Of a DNA stretch of 6,554 bases, positions 1 to 5,727 are shown piece by piece. The notes beneath the pieces were generated by a model. It was not told the DNA's origin. It saw only the letters and a program-made list of their open reading frames with translations, and did not search any database. Positions within the stretch are counted from its first letter, which is position 1; the number at the start of each line of letters is the position of its first letter. Position numbers and translations under genes: made by a program. This DNA is from Clostridia bacterium. GTDB lineage: Bacteria; Bacillota; Clostridia; Christensenellales; DTU072. The DNA lies in contig JAQVQU010000043.1 in assembly GCA_028701415.1 (NCBI GenBank), positions 1,395 to 7,948 on the forward strand. Reading direction: 5' to 3'.

Positions 1-19
1 TAGTGTATAAAATTAATGC

Positions 20-47
20 TTGACAAGTATAAATAATATGTGGTAAT
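20..47 (+). promoter_or_regulatory. Probable sigma-70/sigma-A type promoter of the ilv-leu operon
   Basis: A perfect -35 hexamer TTGACA (20-25) is followed after 16 bp by GGTAAT (42-47), a 4/6 match to TATAAT. This is preceded by TG one base upstream (39-40), making an extended -10 (TGnGGTAAT). Transcription would start near 54-56, about 10 nt before the leader peptide Shine-Dalgarno. The placement just upstream of the attenuator supports it as the operon promoter. The weak -10 is the main doubt. A TATAAA at 6-11 could belong to another promoter whose -35 lies outside the window. Confidence 0.65.
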
Positions 48-78
48 TTCTATCCATACTCATTTGGAGAACAAAGGA

Positions 79-177
79 ATGTTGGCAATAATAGCATCTA
101 TCGTTATTATAATTACGCTTAGCGTCGTCCTATTACTAGTAGACGATGCAGTTTCTGGTTTGCCAAGTGTAAGGTAA
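79..177 (+). CDS. BCAA-rich leader peptide of the operon attenuator (IlvL-like)
   Basis: A 32-codon ORF starts at ATG 79 with a GGAG Shine-Dalgarno at 66-69 (9-nt spacing) and stops at TAA 175-177. Of its 32 residues, 18 are branched-chain: six Ile, six Val and six Leu, clustered in residues 4-21 (for example IVIII at 8-12 and VVLLLV at 16-21). It lies between the promoter and a rho-independent terminator and just upstream of ilvB. Its coding sequence contains both the 1:2 stem and the antiterminator strand. By analogy with E. coli ilvL, also 32 residues, the peptide is probably a ribosome-position sensor for charged Ile-, Val- and Leu-tRNA and has no function of its own. Ribosomes stalled up to about codon 21 leave 157-164 free, while ribosomes reaching the stop codon cover it. 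The alternative is a tiny hydrophobic membrane protein, since residues 2-21 could span a membrane. The RNA structures around it favour the leader role. Confidence 0.85.
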   Translation: MLAIIASIVIIITLSVVLLLVDDAVSGLPSVR

Positions 178-178
178 T
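112..178 (+). promoter_or_regulatory. Attenuator 1:2 (protector/pause) stem within the leader ORF
   Basis: GCGTCGTC (122-129) pairs with GACGATGC (142-149) over 8 bp with one G-U wobble, enclosing a 12-nt loop. The base can extend outward: CTTA (118-121) pairs with TAAG (170-173), and ATTAC (112-116) with GTAAT (174-178), leaving G117 bulged. Nucleotides 150-169, which contain the antiterminator strand, would then be held inside a side loop. The 5' arm contains the tandem GTC Val codons, and the loop contains Leu/Leu/Leu/Val codons, so a stalled ribosome would melt it. Pairing was worked out by eye and no folding energy was computed. Confidence 0.6.
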
Positions 179-224
179 AGTATAAAACATAAAAAAGTAC
201 TCAAAACCCTCGGCAAACCGCAGA
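154..224 (+). promoter_or_regulatory. Antiterminator (2:3 pairing) of the attenuator
   Basis: GGTTTGCC (157-164, codons 27-29 of the leader ORF) is the exact reverse complement of GGCAAACC (212-219), which lies in the loop of the downstream terminator. The pairing can extend on one side with TCT (154-156) to AGA (222-224) after a 2-nt bulge. On the other side AG (166-167) can pair with CT (209-210) past a mismatch. Both extensions consume bases of the terminator arms, so this structure and the 203-231 terminator stem are mutually exclusive. It should form when a ribosome stalls on the Ile/Val/Leu codons, allowing read-through into ilvB. Confidence 0.75.
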
Positions 225-246
225 GGGTTTTTTGATATAAAACATA
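181..246 (+). repeat. 11-bp direct repeats flanking the terminator
   Basis: The 11-mer TATAAAACATA occurs at 181-191 and again at 236-246, bracketing the terminator hairpin. The copies are identical, but flanking bases differ (g/a before, a/t after). The sequence is A/T-rich, so coincidence is possible. No function is evident. Confidence 0.6.
203..233 (+). terminator. Rho-independent terminator of the attenuator, upstream of ilvB
   Basis: AAAACCCTC (203-211) pairs with GAGGGTTTT (223-231), a 9-bp stem with a G/C-rich upper part. The loop is GGCAAACCGCA (212-222), in which GG and CC can pair further. A run of six T follows (228-233). It ends 29 nt before the ilvB start and after the leader peptide stop, so it would prematurely end transcripts when branched-chain aminoacyl-tRNAs are plentiful. 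Confidence 0.88.
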
Positions 247-262
247 TTGAAGGGAGAAAAAA

Positions 263-1924
263 ATGAAGATTACAGGCGCAGAGATAGTAATGAAAGTTCT
301 TCTTGAAAACGGAGTGGACACGATTTTTGGATATCCTGGTGGAACCGTTCTTAATATTTATGATGAGATATATAAATACTCGGGGAAGATAAGGCATATA
401 ACCACCTCACATGAACAAGGAGCTGCTCATGCTGCAGATGGCTATGCTAGAGCAACCGGCAAGACAGGAGTAGTTTTTGCAACTTCCGGACCAGGTGCGA
501 CCAATTTAGTTACTGGAATAGCTACTGCGTACCTAGACTCAACTCCAATGGTCGCAATTACTGGTAATGTAGCAACTCCTTTTATTGGAAGGGATAGCTT
601 TCAAGAAGTAGACATTTGTGGGGTTACAATGCCTGTCACAAAACATAACTTCATGGTTAAAGATGTTAATAAATTAGCTGATATATTGAGAGAGGCTTTT
701 GTGATTGCACGTGCAGGAAGACCAGGCCCTGTGTTAGTTGATATCCCAAAAGACATTCAAGTAGCTATGGCTGAATATGAAAGTTGTACGATGCAACCCT
801 CAAAGAAGGGACACAATAACGGTGTGAAGGCTTTCGAAACCGCCCTAGAGATTATCAGGCAGAGTAGGAAGCCTTTTATTTATGCCGGAGGAGGGGTTGT
901 ATCTTCTAATGCAAGTAAGGAGTTGGAAATATTTGCTGAAATGATTGATGCTCCAATAGGGACTTCAATGATGGGAATAAGCGGAGTATCATACGATAAC
1001 AAGAGATATCTTGGAATGACTGGAATGCATGGAAAGTTCTGCTCTACGAAAGCGATGGCTGAATCTGACTTGATAATCGCAGTTGGAACAAGATTCTCTG
1101 ACAGAGCAACAGGTAATAAAGTAAAGTTTGTCGATGGCAAAAAAGTTTTACACATAGATATTGACCCTGCAGAGATAGGTAAGAACATACCCGTATATGT
1201 CGCTTTAGTTGGGGATGTTAAAGATGTTCTTCAAAAGCTAATAGATAAACTTCCGGATATGGAAAGACCAGAGTGGGAGAAGACCGTTGAAGAAATTAAA
1301 AATTGCCCCGATTCACATTTGGAAATGGATAAGTCAAAGCTAAACCCTCAAAGCATTATTGAGACAGTAAATAAGTTCGTTCCTGCTGATACTGCTATAG
1401 CAACGGATGTTGGCCAACACCAAATGTGGGTAGCCCAATATTATAAATTCAGGTACCCAAGAACTCTACTTACATCAGGAGGACTGGGCACAATGGGCTT
1501 TGGAATGGGAGCTGCTATCGGAGCTGCTTTAGGCACTGGGAAAAGATCTGTTTTGTTTACTTCAGATGGTTGTTTTCACATGAACATGAACGAGCTTGCG
1601 ACCATAGCAAATAATAATATTCCGGTGCTAATAGTTGTGATGAACAACAATGCTTTAGGTATGGTTAGACAATGGCAAACTATATTTTTCGGGAAAAGGT
1701 ATTCTAATACTTCTCTTAACAGAAATACTAATTATGTTAAACTCGCTGACGCTTTTGATATTAAAGCTAAAAGAATAACTGAGATGAGCGAATTAGAAGA
1801 TGCAGTTAAGGAAGCATTGAAAGGTAATAAACCATTTTTGTTGGAGGCAGTTATTAGCCCTGATGAAAGAGTTCTACCTATGATCCCTCCAAATGGGACA
1901 ATAAAAGATATAATCCTTAAATAG
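263..1924 (+). CDS. ilvB: Acetolactate synthase, large catalytic subunit
   Basis: This ThDP- and FAD-dependent enzyme of 553 residues condenses pyruvate with pyruvate or 2-ketobutyrate, the first common step of Val/Leu and Ile synthesis. The N-terminal PYR domain (about 1-165) has GYPGG (24-28), the catalytic Glu51 in HEQGAAHAADGYARATG, SGPGATNLVTG and FQEVD (113-117). The central domain includes GTRFSDRATG, matching the family GxRFDDRVTG signature. The C-terminal PP domain has the ThDP/Mg site: Asp435 within SDGCF and the Asn pair at 461-462. It also has GMVRQWQ, with Trp471 in the position typical of anabolic AHAS that favours 2-ketobutyrate. The usual GDG reads SDG here (Ser434). The length is near that of the family. 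The start is set by GGGAG at 252-256, 6 nt upstream of the ATG, and the MKITGAEI beginning is normal. It is the first structural gene after the attenuator and partners with ilvN 194 nt downstream. Confidence 0.96.
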   Translation: MKITGAEIVMKVLLENGVDTIFGYPGGTVLNIYDEIYKYSGKIRHITTSHEQGAAHAADGYARATGKTGVVFATSGPGATNLVTGIATAYLDSTPMVAITGNVATPFIGRDSFQEVDICGVTMPVTKHNFMVKDVNKLADILREAFVIARAGRPGPVLVDIPKDIQVAMAEYESCTMQPSKKGHNNGVKAFETALEIIRQSRKPFIYAGGGVVSSNASKELEIFAEMIDAPIGTSMMGISGVSYDNKRYLGMTGMHGKFCSTKAMAESDLIIAVGTRFSDRATGNKVKFVDGKKVLHIDIDPAEIGKNIPVYVALVGDVKDVLQKLIDKLPDMERPEWEKTVEEIKNCPDSHLEMDKSKLNPQSIIETVNKFVPADTAIATDVGQHQMWVAQYYKFRYPRTLLTSGGLGTMGFGMGAAIGAALGTGKRSVLFTSDGCFHMNMNELATIANNNIPVLIVVMNNNALGMVRQWQTIFFGKRYSNTSLNRNTNYVKLADAFDIKAKRITEMSELEDAVKEALKGNKPFLLEAVISPDERVLPMIPPNGTIKDIILK

Positions 1925-1978
1925 AGCTTAAAATTAAATTTTATAAGTTGTAGAAATTGCAAATTTGGACTAATCAAG

Positions 1979-2040
1979 AGTAACTAATCATAGAAAAGGA
2001 ATAATATATAGTAACTAGTCATAAAAAGAGAGTAATATAT
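1979..2040 (+). repeat. 31-bp imperfect tandem duplication in the ilvB-ilvN gap
   Basis: Unit 1 (1979-2009) and unit 2 (2010-2040) abut exactly and match at 26 of 31 positions by direct comparison. Both begin AGTAACTA and end TAATATAT. A further ACTAATCA at 1969-1976 echoes the same motif at 1983-1990. No ORF or strong hairpin lies within it. Just upstream, 1927-1947 can form a weak A/U stem (CTTA-AAAT against ATTT-TAAG) without a terminator-like U-run. The rest of the 1925-2118 gap shows no RNA gene or convincing promoter. Confidence 0.85.
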
Positions 2041-2118
2041 AATAAAGAAAAACTGATTGATAAAGGGTTAATGATAGTAAATGAATTTTGAGCAATTTAT
2101 TCGCAATAAGGAGAGAAA

Positions 2119-2643
2119 ATGAAAGAAGAGAAGTTTTTAATGTCTATGCTTGTTAAGAACGAGGCAGGAGTACTAACTAGGGTATCTGGTTTGTTTGCCC
2201 GGAGAGGATTTAATATAGATAGTTTATCTGTCGGGGAAACTCTAGATCCCAAAATATCTAGGATTACTATAACTGCTACTGGGGATGATTACGTTAAGGA
2301 TCAAATCCGACTTCAACTTGAAAAGCTACATGATGTAATTATTGTAAAAAGTATGGATATGAAAAATACTGTTATGAGAGAGCTCATGCTGATAAAGGTT
2401 AATGTTCCCCAAGGAAAGAGAATTGAAATCCTTGAGGCTACTACCATATTCAGGGCGAAAGTTGTTGATTTAACCCCCGATTCCTTAACTTTGGAGGTAA
2501 CTGGTGACACTAACAAATGTAATGCATTTTTGGAATATATGATTCCTTTTGGAGTTGTGGAATTATGTAGGACTGGGCTCACCGCGATAGGCAGAGGTAA
2601 GGATTTACTTTTGGATGAACAGGAATCTCCTAGCGAAGATTAA
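2119..2643 (+). CDS. ilvN: Acetolactate synthase, small regulatory subunit
   Basis: This 174-residue regulatory subunit activates the IlvB catalytic subunit and mediates end-product (usually valine) inhibition. An N-terminal ACT domain (about 6-78) carries NEAGVLTRVSGLF (14-26) and RRGFNIDSL (28-36). Asn14, Gly17 and Asn32 align with E. coli IlvH Asn11, Gly14 and Asn29, whose mutation gives valine resistance, so feedback control is probably intact. The C-terminal domain (about 88-160) begins VMRELMLIKV and ends with VELCRTGLTAIGRG, typical of the family; the length is normal. The acidic tail DEQESPSED is unremarkable. AAGGAG (2108-2113) lies 5 nt before the ATG. Its position directly after ilvB is the standard pairing. 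The symbol ilvH would be equally acceptable. Confidence 0.95.
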   Translation: MKEEKFLMSMLVKNEAGVLTRVSGLFARRGFNIDSLSVGETLDPKISRITITATGDDYVKDQIRLQLEKLHDVIIVKSMDMKNTVMRELMLIKVNVPQGKRIEILEATTIFRAKVVDLTPDSLTLEVTGDTNKCNAFLEYMIPFGVVELCRTGLTAIGRGKDLLLDEQESPSED

Positions 2644-2787
2644 GACAATTATCGATTTTTCCGACAAAGGAAATAATTTTAAGAATACATTGTTATTAGG
2701 GAAAGTAAAAAAATTTTGAATTTAAACTAAATATAAAAAATAGAATGGCATCAGCCAAATAAAAAGGGAAAATAAGGAGAAAGAAAA

Positions 2788-3792
2788 ATGGCAAAGATTT
2801 ATTACGAAAAAGATTGTGATCTAAATGTATTGAAAGGTAAGAAGGTTGCGATTATCGGTTACGGAAGTCAGGGACATGCTCACGCGTTGAATTTAAGAGA
2901 TAGTGGCGTTGATGTAATAGTTGGCTTGTATGAGGGCTCTAAATCAAAAGAAAAAGCACAAGCGAGAGGTTTAAGTGTTATGAATACGGCAGAGGCAGTC
3001 AAAGCTGCTGATGTAGTAATGATACTTATTAATGATGAAAAACAGGCTAAATTGTATAGTAATGACATTGCCCCCTACCTTAGTGAGGGAATGACGCTTG
3101 CATTTGCACATGGATTCAACATTCACTTCAAGCAAATAGTTCCTCCATCGAACATAGATGTAATAATGATTGCTCCTAAGGGACCAGGGCATACAGTAAG
3201 GAGCCAATTTGAAGAGGGAAAAGGAGTTCCAGATTTAATAGCTGTATATCAGGATTATACTGGAAAAGCTAAGGACACTGCATTAGCCTACGCAAAAGGA
3301 ATTGGCGGAGCAAGAGCTGGGATACTTGAGACCACTTTCAAGGAGGAGACAGAAACAGATTTATTTGGTGAACAGGCTGTGCTATGTGGCGGAGTTGCGG
3401 AACTTATGAAAGCTGGCTTTGATACTCTCGTGGAAGCAGGGTATCAACCTGAAAGCGCATATTTCGAGTGTTTGCATGAAATGAAGTTAATAATTGACCT
3501 AGTTGTTAATGGTGGCCTCTCATTCATGAGATATTCAATAAGCGATACAGCTGAATATGGTGGATATAAAGTAGGAAAAAGGATTATAACTGATGAAACC
3601 AGAAAAGAGATGAAGAAGGTTCTTACTGAAATCCAAAATGGCAAATTTGCAAAAGAATGGATTAACGAAAATGAGATAGGAAGACCTGAGTTCAATGCAA
3701 TGCGCAAAAGTGAGGCTGAGCATCAAATAGAAGTTACAGGTGCCGATCTACGCTCAAGAATGACTTGGAAAAAGCAAGAGTACAAAGAATAA
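2788..3792 (+). CDS. ilvC: Ketol-acid reductoisomerase, class I
   Basis: This 334-residue enzyme carries out Mg-dependent isomerisation plus NAD(P)H reduction of acetolactate and acetohydroxybutyrate to the dihydroxy acids. The N-terminal Rossmann domain has IGYGSQGHAHALNLRDSG (23-40). The cofactor loop reads VGLYEGSKSKEKA (45-57). The commonly seen Arg after VGL is Tyr48, while Ser51 and Ser53 are present. Catalytic-domain residues are His108 (AHGFNIHF), Lys131 (APKGPGH), the metal ligands Asp191 and Glu195 (DLFGE), Glu227 and Glu231 (FECLHE), and Ser252 in RYSISDTAEYG. The length fits the short class I family, with a single knotted domain and not the duplicated E. coli form. The start is set by AAGGAG (2774-2779), 8 nt upstream. 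The 144-nt gap from ilvN holds one small hairpin (TGGC 2746-2749 with GCCA 2754-2757) and no U-run. Confidence 0.97.
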   Translation: MAKIYYEKDCDLNVLKGKKVAIIGYGSQGHAHALNLRDSGVDVIVGLYEGSKSKEKAQARGLSVMNTAEAVKAADVVMILINDEKQAKLYSNDIAPYLSEGMTLAFAHGFNIHFKQIVPPSNIDVIMIAPKGPGHTVRSQFEEGKGVPDLIAVYQDYTGKAKDTALAYAKGIGGARAGILETTFKEETETDLFGEQAVLCGGVAELMKAGFDTLVEAGYQPESAYFECLHEMKLIIDLVVNGGLSFMRYSISDTAEYGGYKVGKRIITDETRKEMKKVLTEIQNGKFAKEWINENEIGRPEFNAMRKSEAEHQIEVTGADLRSRMTWKKQEYKE

Positions 3793-3829
3793 TTTATTTC
3801 TTAAAATTAAAAAGCATAAGGAAATGAAA

Positions 3830-3857
3830 TTGACGACATACTTTAAAGAGATAAATT
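3830..3857 (+). promoter_or_regulatory. Weak candidate internal promoter upstream of ilvD
   Basis: TTGACG (3830-3835, 5/6 match to the -35 consensus) is followed after 16 bp by TAAATT (3852-3857, 4/6 match to TATAAT). Transcription would begin near 3864, placing the 3882-3933 hairpin region in the new 5' UTR of ilvD. In AT-rich DNA such matches arise by chance, so this is only a candidate. Confidence 0.25.
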
Positions 3858-3880
3858 AGTTTTAAATTAATAATTCTATT

Positions 3881-3933
3881 GCAAAAGTAAGGGGCAGAAT
3901 TGCCGCTTTTGAGCAAAAGTAAAATATTTTTTT
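3881..3933 (+). promoter_or_regulatory. Alternative hairpins and T7 run before ilvD (possible internal attenuator or mRNA structure)
   Basis: CAAAAG (3882-3887) can pair with CTTTTG (3906-3911), enclosing an inner GGCA (3893-3896)/TGCC (3901-3904) stem with a GAAT loop. The same CTTTT (3906-3910) can instead pair with AAAAG (3915-3919) across a GAGC tetraloop. The ten-base word GCAAAAGTAA occurs at 3881-3890 and 3913-3922, so the two structures compete. Seven T follow at 3927-3933, separated by 7 nt from the second hairpin, which is too far for a classic terminator. The GAGG ribosome binding site of ilvD (3941-3944) lies just downstream. The structures are visible, but a regulatory role is inference. 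Confidence 0.4.
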
Positions 3934-3948
3934 GGGAAGAGAGGTAAT

Positions 3949-5613
3949 ATGAAATCTGATAGTATGAAAAAGGGAGTTGAAAAGGCCCCCGCTAGGTCCT
4001 TGCTGAAGGCTGATGGCCTGACTGAAGAGCAGCTAAAAAGGCCGATAATCGGGATTGCAAACTCATTCAATGAAATAGTTCCAGGGCATATACAGCTTAA
4101 TAGCATTGCTCGAGCCGTAAAGGATGGGGTTCTGGCTGCAGGGGGAACACCTCTCGAATTTAATACTATAGGTGTTTGTGATGGCATCGCGATGGGGCAT
4201 GAGGGGATGAAATATTCTCTTTGCACCAGAGAGTTAATAGCTGACAGCATAGAATGCATGGCAAAAGCTCATCCTTTTGATGGAATGGTTTTTATCCCCA
4301 GTTGCGATAAAATTGTTCCGGGGATGCTTCTTGCCGCTGTAAGGCTTAACCTTCCTTCTATTTTCGTATGTGGAGGTCCAATGCTATCCCTTCCAGATGC
4401 CTCTGGAAATTATCTAGACTATAACAGTGTTTATGAGGCACTTGGAGCTTGTAAAGCTGGGTTTATTGATGAAAATGAGCTGAGAAGAGTGGAGGACAAT
4501 TCTTGCCCGACATGTGGATCTTGTTCTGGAATGTTTACAGCCAATTCAATGAACTGTCTTACCGAGGCCATTGGTATATCCCTTCCTAAAAACGGTACTA
4601 CTCCGGCTGTGTATTCCGAAAGAATTAGATTAGCCAAAGATACAGGGATGAAAATCATGGAGCTAGTCTCAAAGAATATCTGCGTAAGCGATATTATGAA
4701 CGAAAGATCAATTAATAATGCCCTTTCAGTAGATATGGCTCTGGGATGTTCCACCAACACAGTTTTGCATTTAGCTGCAATCTGCCGTGAGATGGGTACG
4801 ATCCTCGATTTAAAAATAATAAATGAAATCAGCTCTAGAGTTCCTAACCTTTGTAAACTTGCGCCAAGTGGCAAACACCATTTGCAGGATCTTCATCGGG
4901 CAGGGGGCATTCAAGCGGTATTTAAAGAACTAGATAAGCTTAATTTAGTTGATAAAGAATGTCTTACTGTTACGGGAAAAACTGTTGGGGAAAATATCGA
5001 AAGAGTCAGAGTTCTTGATTATTCAGTTATTAAAAGTATAGAGGACCCATATTCGAAAAATGGTGGACTAGCGATTCTTTTTGGCAATATTGCGCCCAAT
5101 GGTTCGGTTGTTAAGAGGAGTGCCGTAAGAAAAGAAATGCATCACTTCACAGGCAAAGCTAGGGTTTTTGAAAGCGAAGAGGATGCTATAAAAGCTATAT
5201 ACTCTGGAAAAATAGTAAAGGGAGATGTAGTCGTTATTCGATATGAAGGGCCCAAAGGTGGCCCAGGGATGAGGGAGATGTTATCTCCGACATCCGCAAT
5301 AGCGGGGATGGGTTTAGATGCAGATGTAGCATTGATAACTGATGGACGATTTTCAGGAGCAACTAGAGGAGCAGCTATAGGACATATATCCCCAGAGGCA
5401 AGGGAAGGAGGTCCAATAGCGTATGTATACGAAGGAGATAGAATAACAATTGATATAGATAATTATAAAATTACTCTCGAAGTTACTGATGAAGAAATCG
5501 AGAGAAGGAAGAGATTTACGCAACTTAAGCCAGAACCTCAATTGAAAGGATACCTAAAAAGATACGCCTATCTTGTGGGATCTGCAGACACTGGCGCGTC
5601 ATTCATTTCTTGA
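3949..5613 (+). CDS. ilvD: Dihydroxy-acid dehydratase
   Basis: This 554-residue iron-sulfur enzyme of the IlvD/Edd family removes water from 2,3-dihydroxyisovalerate and 2,3-dihydroxy-3-methylvalerate to give the keto acids for Val and Ile (and Leu). Motifs include ANSFNEIVPGH (38-47), CDGIAMGHEGM with Mg ligand Asp78, SCDK (118-121) with cluster Cys119, Asp120 and the lysine that is carbamylated in homologues, and CPTCGSCSGMFTANSMN (186-202) with cluster Cys192. Glu443 lies in GPGMREM, and the catalytic Ser469 in TDGRFSG. The early region has ANSF in place of the PCN cysteine motif of some [2Fe-2S] members, so cluster type cannot be assigned confidently. The start at 3949 (GAGG 3941-3944) gives the family-like MKSDSMKKG beginning. 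Met6 (3964) is an alternative start but less likely. It lies 156 nt after ilvC. Confidence 0.97.
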   Translation: MKSDSMKKGVEKAPARSLLKADGLTEEQLKRPIIGIANSFNEIVPGHIQLNSIARAVKDGVLAAGGTPLEFNTIGVCDGIAMGHEGMKYSLCTRELIADSIECMAKAHPFDGMVFIPSCDKIVPGMLLAAVRLNLPSIFVCGGPMLSLPDASGNYLDYNSVYEALGACKAGFIDENELRRVEDNSCPTCGSCSGMFTANSMNCLTEAIGISLPKNGTTPAVYSERIRLAKDTGMKIMELVSKNICVSDIMNERSINNALSVDMALGCSTNTVLHLAAICREMGTILDLKIINEISSRVPNLCKLAPSGKHHLQDLHRAGGIQAVFKELDKLNLVDKECLTVTGKTVGENIERVRVLDYSVIKSIEDPYSKNGGLAILFGNIAPNGSVVKRSAVRKEMHHFTGKARVFESEEDAIKAIYSGKIVKGDVVVIRYEGPKGGPGMREMLSPTSAIAGMGLDADVALITDGRFSGATRGAAIGHISPEAREGGPIAYVYEGDRITIDIDNYKITLEVTDEEIERRKRFTQLKPEPQLKGYLKRYAYLVGSADTGASFIS

Positions 5614-5727
5614 AATTTTTTATATATTATTTATTGAAATAAGATAGATTTACAAGTTTTCAAAGCGAAATGAATAAAGTTACCTTCAGGCAATTATTCT
5701 AAAAGTATAAGAAAATAGGGAGAAAAG

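Noticed and set aside
1..262. T-box riboswitch, expected for ilv/leu operons in Firmicutes
   Set aside because: The leader is only about 200 nt, with no AGGGTGGNACCGCG-like T-box sequence and no large specifier stem. The leader-peptide ORF and its pairing explain the region.
880..1188. Minus-strand ORFs within ilvB and elsewhere (for example 3876-4259, 4431-4874)
   Set aside because: They lie antisense to well-supported conserved genes, and their translations show no recognisable domains. They are shadows of the real coding strand.
2071..2122. Tiny ORFs before ilvN: ATG 2071 (6 codons) and ATG 2081 (13 codons, with its TGA overlapping the ilvN ATG as ATGA)
   Set aside because: AAAGGG at 2062-2067 is too close to the first (3 nt) and too far from the second (13 nt), and neither is BCAA-rich. 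ilvN has its own AAGGAG. The ATGA overlap could couple translation but is probably chance.
2711..2726. CodY-like A/T palindrome in the ilvN-ilvC gap (AAATTTTGAATTTAAA)
   Set aside because: It only loosely resembles AATTTTCNGAAAATT, and such A/T matches are expected in this composition.
2746..2757. Small hairpin TGGC-ATCA-GCCA before ilvC as a terminator
   Set aside because: It has a four-base-pair stem and no T-run. It may be minor mRNA structure at most.
3824..3859. 11-codon ORF in the ilvC-ilvD gap as a second leader peptide
   Set aside because: It has only one Leu and one Ile codon, its AAGGA lies about 2 nt from the ATG, and it is not enriched for control codons.
5670..5702. 10-codon ORF (MNKVTFRQLF) in the ilvD-leuA gap as a leucine leader peptide
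   Set aside because: It has two non-adjacent Leu codons, no clear Shine-Dalgarno and no terminator hairpin before leuA.
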